Below, piece after piece: positions 56,800-64,000 of a stretch of DNA of 64,000 nt. Each line of letters begins with the position of its first letter. Position 1 is the stretch's first letter. The notes below the pieces were generated by a model. It searched no databases, was not told the DNA's origin, and saw only the letters and a program-made list of their open reading frames with translations. The DNA comes from Phragmites australis (lineage: Eukaryota; Streptophyta; Magnoliopsida; Poales; Poaceae): positions 38,568,501-38,632,500 of the forward strand of contig NC_084927.1 of NCBI RefSeq assembly GCF_958298935.1. Reading direction: 5' to 3'. Both the position numbers and the translations under genes were made by a program.

Positions 56800-57053
56800 C
56801 TTCCTCCGATTACAAATGTAGGTCATTTTAGACTTGTATATAAGGATTAAAAAAGCAGATTAAATAATCTGGTTACTCTTTATTTATTCTGCATTGAAAA
56901 AGATAACTTATTCATTTGTGAGAGTGGTAGCATTTATTAAACAAGAGCAAGATGAGAATAAAAGAGAAACAAATGTATAGAAGTTCAAAAATGATTTATA
57001 TTTAGAGTATATTTGAGGAGGCTAAAACGACTTACATTTACAACTAGAGGAAG
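56800..57053. mobile_element. Stowaway-type (Tc1/mariner) MITE
   Basis: The left end CTTCCTCCGATTACAAATGT matches the right end read inward, CTTCCTCTAGTTGTAAATGT. TA dinucleotides flank both ends (56798-56799, 57054-57055), the mariner target. The length (254 bp) and the CTTCCTCCG start are typical of grass Stowaway elements. Confidence 0.9.
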
Positions 57054-57281
57054 TATTACTCTAAAATATGTTTTGCATAGAGATTACGCAGGGGAGCGTA
57101 TGCCCTCGCTCCTATTTTTATTTTTGTTTTATTGCAGTTAGGTAGCATGTGTCTAAAGACGAATATTATATATATCTATACTTTTATAAAATACGCAAGT
57201 TATGTAAGATCCGATCGATCTATATCATCTATCTAAGTTGATTAAACGGTCATCATATAAAGATGAACACCGTTTCTCCTT

Positions 57282-57423
57282 TAAAAATACATTTAATCTT
57301 TCATTATTTATTTTCTATACCTAGACATCCAATATTTATCTCCTATACATTCTAAAAATACATTCAATCTTATATTATTTACATTCTATACCTAGACATC
57401 TAATATTTACCTTTCATACATTT
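57282..57423. repeat. Two-copy tandem repeat, 71 bp
   Basis: TAAAAATACATT at 57282 recurs at 57353, and CTATACCTAGACATC occurs at the same place in both copies. Confidence 0.85.
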
Positions 57424-57426
57424 ACC

Positions 57427-57569
57427 GTTAGATTCTCCAGATGATGCGTTGTCTCCTGCATTTCACCTATAGCATCGGGTTTCTCTAGATAGTGCGTCGT
57501 CTCTCCCACTTCGCCTACAGCGTTAGATTTTTTCAGATGGTGCGTCGCCTCCCACACTTCGCCTACGAT
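57427..57569. repeat. Three-copy tandem repeat, 48 bp
   Basis: Units start at about 57427, 57474 and 57522, each with a CAG/TAGATGATGCGTCGTCTC-like core and a CACTTCGCCTA-like second half. The length is a multiple of three, so the minus strand stays open with a repeated 16-residue phrase; no gene context supports translation. Confidence 0.8.
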
Positions 57570-58823
57570 ACTAGCTTTGTTTGAGAGACAATCAACCAAT
57601 TAATTAAGCAGCTAGATAGCGTTTTCAAAGCAGGTCACATCTCTGATTAATGGTGACAATCGACACTTAGAACAGCTAGATAGCTCCATTCCATTCCATT
57701 TCAATTGAATTGAATTATACTCCATTCCATTTCATCAACCTTTTAATTTCTTTTCCGACAACTAGGTAGAGAAAATGCATATTCCAGCCAAATTGAAGGG
57801 CCGGGTTAATTTAATTTTACTACTAGTAGTAGTAGTAGTACATGTACGTTGTAAATAAGTACATGTACTCAATATATATAATTCTGCTTGCTAATCAAGG
57901 TTAAATTAGGTTTCTCCTCTCTTTGCTGTTAACTGAAACCACAGTCTGCACTGCACCCTAAGTACTGATCGAATAATGCAGGCACAGTACATCCACGGAA
58001 AATGAATCCAAGGATAAGAAGCAGCAGGTAGATAGATAGCCACCAAACAAGCATGCACGCAGCAGTACTAGGGATTGGATCGGAGCAAGTTCCATTCGAT
58101 GGTCCAGTGGCAAAGATGAGTTTTTTCGGTGTCTCGTCGTCTTTCAGCAAAAAGTCTTAGGACCATACTAGCTAGTGGGAGGATGCTGCATATAATTTAT
58201 CATGACAAATGCATAATTGGATGGGAGTTCCTGTTCCTCAATGCAATGCATGATTCATGATTGTGCTAGGTGGTAATAAACTAGAGTAGAGTTTGAACGA
58301 ATGCAAATGCAAGTGAAATGCAAGTGCAATGCAATGCAATGCAATGTAATGCATGATTGGTTTGGTTGCTTTGAATAGTAAGGTGGATCCACCCAACTGA
58401 CTCACGAGCCGAGTCCAGCCGAGTGTACAAGTATAGTAGTATAAATGAAGTGGCTAGGACTAAGGAGCCGACGAAAGGAAAGGAAAGGAAAGGCAAGGCC
58501 TTTGGTGTTGGTGAATGCCATTGCCATCCATGGTTTCTCTCCTCTCCGACGCCGAGAGGAGCAGAGCACAGCAGAATCCTCCAAGCAACAACAGATCAGT
58601 TTCCTTCTTGCTCTTCTTCTTCCATTAATTCCATCGTCTCCTCCACCGCCGCCACAAGAAAGAGGCCGGCAGCCTTTGCTGAGCTGATCGAGCGAGTTGG
58701 TGATGATGATCATCAAGAGCAGCAGCCTCCCCTCCTTGTAACCGCCACCCACCCTTCCGTTCTTCCGCGCACCAACCGCTTTCCAACCACCCCACCACCA
58801 CCAGAGGACACATAGATTCAGAG
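57570..58823 (+). other. Promoter and leader region of the MCTP gene
   Basis: No separate gene is supported. Simple repeats include (TAG)n near 57825-57840, (GCAAT)n near 58330-58350 and AAAGG repeats near 58470-58495. A TATA-like TATAAAT lies at 58440. The frame ending at 58815 just before the MCTP start has no ATG. Confidence 0.5.
58440..58446 (+). promoter_or_regulatory. Candidate TATA box of the MCTP gene
   Basis: TATAAAT about 380 bases upstream of the ATG, preceding a C/T-rich leader from about 58530. Plausible spacing; not proven. Confidence 0.4.
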
Positions 58824-61800
58824 ATGAAGCTCGCCGTCGAGATCTCCGACGCCGCCGAGCTCGCCCCCAAGGACGGCGCCGGCTCCTGCAACCCCTTCGT
58901 CGAGGTCGAATTCGACGACCAGCGCCAGCGCACCGCCACCAAGCCTGCCGACCGCTCCCCTTACTGGAACCAGACGCTCGTCTTCGACGTCCGCGACCCC
59001 GCCCGCCTCCCCTCCCTCCCCATCGACGTCTCCGTCCTCCACGACCGACGCCTCCACGACCACAACGCCCTCCGCCCCCACACCTTCCTCGGCCTCGTCC
59101 GCATCAACGCCGCCGCCGTCGCGCCCTCCCCCGCCGAGGCCGTCCTCCAGAGATACCCTCTCGAGAAGCGCGGGCTCTTCTCCCGCGTTTCCGGCGACAT
59201 CGCCCTCAGGCTCTATCTCACCCAAGATTCGAATGACGACCGCGGTCCATCTTCTTCTCCCGCCGTCGACACCAACGTTCCGGTCCAGCCACCCAACCAG
59301 CAGCAGGACGGAGCAGGCGGAGACCCCGAAAGGATCGTCAGGTCCGCCTTCGCCGCCGCGGTGGCGGCAGCCGGCGGTCAGGCAGAGCAGGCTGCTTCCG
59401 CTTTCGCAGAATCCAAGGGGAAGAGCAGCCACGACCACGAGCCGCCTCGCGTCTTCCGCTCCGTGCCGGCCTCAGGAGGAGGAGCCGACCAACAATCACA
59501 GCCGAGGAGGGCTACGCTTCACGCCGTGGCCGCGCCACCTCCGCCGCCCGGGCAGACGGTGGTCATGCCGCGCCCCGCCGGCCCTGCCCCGGGGGGCCCG
59601 CCGCCTCCTGGCGGGGCGTACGGGTTGGTGGAGACGAAGCCGCCGCTGCCGGCCAAGATGGGCCCGCGCGCGGCGGCGGCGAAGATCGCGTCGACGTACG
59701 ACATGGTGGAGCCCATGTCGTACCTGTACGTGAGCGTGGTCAAGGCGCGCGACCTGCCGACCATGGACGTGACGGGCGCGCTGGACCCGTACGTGGAGGT
59801 GAAGCTGGGCAACTTCAAGGGCATCACCAAGCACCTGGAGAAGAACCCCAACCCAGTTTGGCGGCAGACCTTCGCCTTCTCCCGCGAGCACCTTCAGTCC
59901 AACCAGCTCGAGATCGTCGTCAAGGACAAGGACGTGCTCAAGGACGACTTCGTCGGCCGCGTCGTCTTCGACATGTCCGACATCCCGCACCGCGTCCCGC
60001 CCGACAGCCCGCTCGCGCCGCAGTGGTACCGCCTCGCTGACCGAAGCGGCGACAAGCTGCGCCACGGCGAGATCATGCTCGCCGTCTGGATCGGCACGCA
60101 GGCCGACGAGGCGTTCCCGGAGGCCTGGCACTCGGACGCGCACTCCCTGCCATTCGAGGGCCTCAACAACACGCGCTCCAAGGTCTACTACTCGCCCAAG
60201 CTCGCCTACCTCAAGGTGGTCGCCATCGCCGCGCAGGACCTCGTCCCCGCCGAGAAGGGCCGCCCGCTTGCGCCCACCATCGCCAAGATCCAGCTGGGAG
60301 GGCAGATCCGTCGCACGCGCCCCGGGCAGCCGCAGGGGTCGGCCAACCCGGTGTGGAACGAGGAGTTCATGTTCGTGGCCGGGGAGCCGTTCGACGAGCC
60401 ACTGGTGGTGACGGTGGAGGAGCGCGTGGCGCCGGGGCGCGACGAGCCGGTGGGCCGCGTGATCATCCCCGTGGCCGCGCCCTACGTGCCCCGCAACGAC
60501 CTCGCCAAGTCCGTGGAGGCCAAGTGGCTCAACCTGTCGCGCGCGCTGACGGTGGACGAGGCGGCGGCGGGCGCCAACAGGGACAAGACGTTCGCGAGCA
60601 AGATCCACCTGCGGCTGAGCCTGGAGACGGCGTACCACGTGCTGGACGAGTCGACGCACTACAGCAGCGACCTGCAGCCGTCGGCAAAGAAGCTGCGCAA
60701 GGGGTCCATCGGCATCCTGGAGATGGGCATCCTGAGCGCGCGCAACCTGGTGCCGATGAAGGCGAGGCAGGGGCGGCTGACGGACCCCTACTGCGTGGCC
60801 AAGTACGGCGCCAAGTGGGTGCGCACGCGCACGCTGCTCAACACGCTCGCGCCGCAGTGGAACGAGCAGCACACGTGGGAGGTGTTCGACCCCTGCACCG
60901 TGATCACCGTCGCCGTGTTCGACAACGGCCATGTGTTGGGCGGCCATGGCGACGCCAAGGACCAGAGGATCGGCAAGGTGCGCATCCGGCTGTCGACGCT
61001 GGAGATCGACCGCGTGTACACGCACTACTACCCGCTGATGGCGTTGAGCCCGTCGGGGTTGAAGAAGACAGGCGAGCTGCACCTGGCCGTGCGCTTCACC
61101 TGCACGGCGTGGGCCAACATGCTGGCCATGTACGGCAGGCCGCTGCTCCCGAAGATGCACTACACGAACCCCATCTCCGTGCTGCAGCTGGACTACCTCC
61201 GGTTCCAGGCCATGCAAATGGTGGCGACGCGGCTGGGGCGCGCAGAGCCGCCGCTGCGGCGTGAGGTGGTGGAGTACATGCTGGACGTGGACTCGCACAT
61301 GTTCAGCCTGCGGCGGAGCAAGGCCAACTTCAAACGGATCACGTCACTGTTCTCGAGCGCAGTGGCCATGGGAAAGTGGATGGACGGCATCTGCAAGTGG
61401 AAGAATCCGCTGACGACGATCCTGGTGCACGTGCTGTTCCTGATCCTGGTGTGCTACCCGGAGCTGATCCTGCCGACGGTGTTCCTGTACCTGTTCATGA
61501 TCGGGGTGTGGAACTACCGGCGGCGGCCCCGCAAGCCGCCGCACATGGACACGGTGCTGTCGCACGCGGAGCTGGCGCACCCGGACGAACTGGACGAGGA
61601 GTTCGACACGTTCCCGACGAGCAAGCCGGGGGACATTGTGCGGATGAGGTACGACCGGCTGCGCAGCGTAGCCGGGCGCGTGCAGACGGTGGTGGGCGAC
61701 CTGGCGACGCAGGGGGAGCGCGCGCAGTCGCTGCTGAGCTGGCGTGACCCCCGGGCAACGGCCATCTTCATCGCGCTGTCGCTCATCGTGGCGGTGGTGC

Positions 61801-61940
61801 TGTACGTGACGCCGTTCCAGGTGGTGGCCGTGGTGGTGGGGCTGTACCTGCTCCGGCACCCGCGGTTCCGGAGCAAGCAGCCGTCGGTGCCGTTCAACTT
61901 CTACAGGAGGCTGCCGGCCAAGTCAGACATGATGCTATGA
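58824..61940 (+). CDS. MCTP: multiple C2 domain and transmembrane region protein (QUIRKY-like)
   Basis: Single exon, 1038 residues, very GC-rich. Four C2 domains: C2A about 2-130 (VEISDAAELAPKDGAGSCNP), C2B from about 298 (YLYVSVVKARDLPTMDVTG), C2C from about 460 (AYLKVVAIAAQDLVPAEKG) and C2D from about 626 (GILEMGILSARNLVPMK, LTDPYCVAKYG). A Pro/Ala-rich linker (about 165-280) separates C2A from C2B. The C-terminal PRT_C region has hydrophobic spans at about 861-895 and 978-1015. Plant MCTPs tether the ER to the plasma membrane at plasmodesmata; QUIRKY works with STRUBBELIG, and FTIP relatives move FT-type proteins. The N-terminal C2A domain and total length favour the QUIRKY group over the shorter three-C2 FTIP group. 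The ATG is the first in frame, with C2A beginning at once. Confidence 0.93.
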   Translation: MKLAVEISDAAELAPKDGAGSCNPFVEVEFDDQRQRTATKPADRSPYWNQTLVFDVRDPARLPSLPIDVSVLHDRRLHDHNALRPHTFLGLVRINAAAVAPSPAEAVLQRYPLEKRGLFSRVSGDIALRLYLTQDSNDDRGPSSSPAVDTNVPVQPPNQQQDGAGGDPERIVRSAFAAAVAAAGGQAEQAASAFAESKGKSSHDHEPPRVFRSVPASGGGADQQSQPRRATLHAVAAPPPPPGQTVVMPRPAGPAPGGPPPPGGAYGLVETKPPLPAKMGPRAAAAKIASTYDMVEPMSYLYVSVVKARDLPTMDVTGALDPYVEVKLGNFKGITKHLEKNPNPVWRQTFAFSREHLQSNQLEIVVKDKDVLKDDFVGRVVFDMSDIPHRVPPDSPLAPQWYRLADRSGDKLRHGEIMLAVWIGTQADEAFPEAWHSDAHSLPFEGLNNTRSKVYYSPKLAYLKVVAIAAQDLVPAEKGRPLAPTIAKIQLGGQIRRTRPGQPQGSANPVWNEEFMFVAGEPFDEPLVVTVEERVAPGRDEPVGRVIIPVAAPYVPRNDLAKSVEAKWLNLSRALTVDEAAAGANRDKTFASKIHLRLSLETAYHVLDESTHYSSDLQPSAKKLRKGSIGILEMGILSARNLVPMKARQGRLTDPYCVAKYGAKWVRTRTLLNTLAPQWNEQHTWEVFDPCTVITVAVFDNGHVLGGHGDAKDQRIGKVRIRLSTLEIDRVYTHYYPLMALSPSGLKKTGELHLAVRFTCTAWANMLAMYGRPLLPKMHYTNPISVLQLDYLRFQAMQMVATRLGRAEPPLRREVVEYMLDVDSHMFSLRRSKANFKRITSLFSSAVAMGKWMDGICKWKNPLTTILVHVLFLILVCYPELILPTVFLYLFMIGVWNYRRRPRKPPHMDTVLSHAELAHPDELDEEFDTFPTSKPGDIVRMRYDRLRSVAGRVQTVVGDLATQGERAQSLLSWRDPRATAIFIALSLIVAVVLYVTPFQVVAVVVGLYLLRHPRFRSKQPSVPFNFYRRLPAKSDMML

Positions 61941-64000
61941 CGACCGAGGCTCATAGGCAGCAGCAGAAGCATGCATTTTCTTTCTTCCGCCTTCCGCGCC
62001 AAATTCCAACAGGTAGATTGTATTGCAAGTACAGGCAGCATGTTGTCTTCTCCTTCAATTCATTTGGTAATCACGTACATACGTTGCAAATCCATTTGCA
62101 ACAACTAGATTGATTGCAAAGGACTGGAGAGCTTTTGTTTTCTTTTGTGTCAGAAGAGAAGATGAGATACTGTGGACATTCAGAAGCGAAGGTTCCTGTA
62201 TCTGTCTGCCTCTCTCTCAACATTCAGAAGCGGCAGAAAAAGGGGTGGGTGTGGGTGTGCAGGTATATTCTTGTGTTTGGCCTGTGTGCCATGTGATGTC
62301 GTAAAGCAAGACTTGTTCTTTCTTTATTTGTGGTCTCCTTTTGTTTTTGTTTTCTGGATACATGCGTACATACATGTAACAAGCAGAATAGTGTCTCTCT
62401 CTCTCTCTCTCTGCTACTGCTAGCTGGAGTATATAGCTTGTTGATCAATCATGGACCGACAAGGAGGACCATCATCCATGGTGGCAATTCAATTCCAAGT
62501 GGAATGAGACATGCTAACCGACGACGGGTGGGGCATGAAATGATAGAGGGGAGGGGAGGGGAGGATCGGAGGAATACTCTACTGAGTCGCTTGCTATCAG
62601 GCGAATATGGAGGAGGGTGGCAGCATGTGCGACGATGATACATACTTCCATCCCATGCATGATTCGATTCACAACAAAGCAATACATTTAATTTGCAATG
62701 GTCTGATGGTCGGTGTGATTGGACTGGAAGCCACCTAGAAATGCTACGAGAGAGACGTCACTGGAAACGAATGACAAGACGTCCTAGTGTCAGATTAGAT
62801 CAGTATATGCATATACATATACTGACTCTGACATGGACGCGCTACTAGAAATTATTAAGATTCTTCCTTCGTTTTGGGGATTTCTCCGTTGCTTGCTTAT
62901 CGGGCCTATATTTGGGTCCAAGAAAGCGGAACTCCTCTCTTTTGTTCCTTTCCAGGCCTTCAATTTGGGCCAGACTGACCTAACTGTAAGACTGAGACTG
63001 TACTTCATGTTAGTGGCTTTTCTTTCCATGTCGATTACATCCTATCCCACTACACACCCCACTGCCCTCACACATCCTATGATCCTATCCCACGCTTACA
63101 AATTAAACTACTGAAATTACTCTAAAGCTCTTTCATCCTACAAAAAACATCATATTGATTAGAGTGGTGCGGCTATTTTAGTGACCTTGTAGATAGATAA
63201 GATTGTACATTATTAATTGTTTCTCTTTTGAAATTTAGCGTGCGTAATTGTGTACATTATCAATTGCTGTTTCGTTGAAGCATGCATGCGGTGCATGAGT
63301 GGACAAGTTGGAAGGCCACGTCGACGATTAACAAGAATGGGGATTGAGAACTTAACGCCACCAGATATATACTCCAAAATCAAAACTGATCATTGATCAA
63401 TAGCCTAAGCTAGGTGGCAGGCAGGCAGCCTCATCATCCATCTTGCATTAGCTAGCTAGCCACCATGATTCCATGCATGCATCATCTAATATTTCGTCTT
63501 AATTCTTTTTTGCACGGCAAATCTACGTACAAATCATGCATCTAATTAATTTCATGACGGACGGGTGTGCATAATGTTATTACAGCGACATGACAGGAGA
63601 GTAGACGACCGATCGAGAAGACACGATGCAATGACACACAAGATCGATCAAGATGAAATGGTATGCATGATTGATCGGTCGCTTTCTTCTATATATTCCA
63701 GCCGTGTGAGTTTGCAGGCCTGCCTCTCGATCGATCCATTATGTATTTCGTTGACGTACTGGTACGTCTCTCTTTCATGTACATGTACCTCCTTGTCGAT
63801 CCAAGGATCATGTCGGCCTACCATATATTATATCATTCACTTCCTAATGATTGAAATTCGAGCTGATTCCAGATGTTCACAAATTAATCATCATCATCAT
63901 CATCATCATATATATATATATGTACCTAACTGAACGGTCCATGCATGGTTTAGGATGTTTATTCTTTATTTCAAAGAAATCATTTAAATTTTTGATCCAT
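61941..64000. other. 3' UTR of MCTP then intergenic; no gene seen
   Basis: The first several hundred bases fit a 3' UTR. (CT)n occurs at 62395-62411. Short frames further on (62833-63114, 63565-63933) match no family. Many palindromic ATGCAT and GATCGATC words are present but form no definable element. Confidence 0.5.
63887..63921. repeat. (ATC)n followed by (TA)n microsatellite
   Basis: About eight ATC units run directly into a TA repeat of about 12 bp. Confidence 0.85.

Noticed and set aside
57414..57599. A 61-codon repeat protein on the minus strand.
   Set aside because: Opened only by the 48 bp tandem repeat; no gene context.
58423..58815. A 130-codon frame ending just before the MCTP start codon.
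   Set aside because: It begins with GTG and has no internal ATG; it lies in the promoter and leader.
59496..61298. A 600-codon open frame on the minus strand opposite the MCTP gene.
   Set aside because: It is a shadow of the GC-rich third codon positions of MCTP; His/Arg/Val-rich composition and no domain.

Overview
This window is nuclear DNA of a plant, almost certainly a grass. Intron-rich AT-biased genes lie beside very GC-rich genes with few or no introns, a nuclear gene encodes a chloroplast ribosomal protein, and the intergenic space holds typical grass transposons (SIRE/Maximus-like and Ty1/copia LTR elements, L1-type LINEs, Stowaway, hAT and Mutator-type small elements). A panicoid grass is my guess; the species cannot be fixed from sequence alone.

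Layout. 1-2481: a 1.18 kb fold-back Mutator-type element and a presumed intron. 2482-3786 (+): last large exon of an NPF (NRT1/PTR) transporter. 3.8-7.5 kb: tandem repeat, Tourist-like MITE and the leader of the next gene. 7531-10240 (+): four-exon RMR-type vacuolar sorting receptor (PA domain, one membrane span, RING-H2). 10.2-14.4 kb: non-coding, with a 420 bp hAT element. 14372-26803 (+): complete 29-exon transportin-1, with a hAT element, a SINE tail and an LTR-like piece in its introns. 27879-28304 (+): plastid ribosomal protein S17, with a small Mutator-type element about 110 bp upstream.

28.6-45.2 kb is a transposon block: a decayed LINE on the minus strand, the 3' end of a SIRE/Maximus-like element on the plus strand, a nearly intact young Ty1/copia element nested in the SIRE LTR on the minus strand, and a second LINE fragment. 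46767-47663 is a hAT-type element carrying a GC-rich minisatellite. 48813-55370 (-): eight-exon PHD-finger/GNAT protein of the IDM1 type, a putative histone acetyltransferase linked in Arabidopsis to anti-silencing. 56.8-57.1 kb is a Stowaway element. 58824-61940 (+): single-exon MCTP protein (four C2 domains plus a C-terminal membrane region, QUIRKY-like). 62-64 kb: no gene seen.

The genes are unrelated housekeeping and signalling genes, not a cluster. I reconstructed splice junctions by hand; every proposed intron is GT-AG and reading frames join exactly for transportin (890 aa), RMR (510 aa) and the IDM1-like protein (1420 aa from the first ATG). I see no new multi-gene system. The most informative signals are the copia insertion inside the TATA box of another element's LTR, its RNase H Asp-to-Asn change with a cytosine-deamination signature, the fold-back element, and the uncertain start of the IDM1-like protein.
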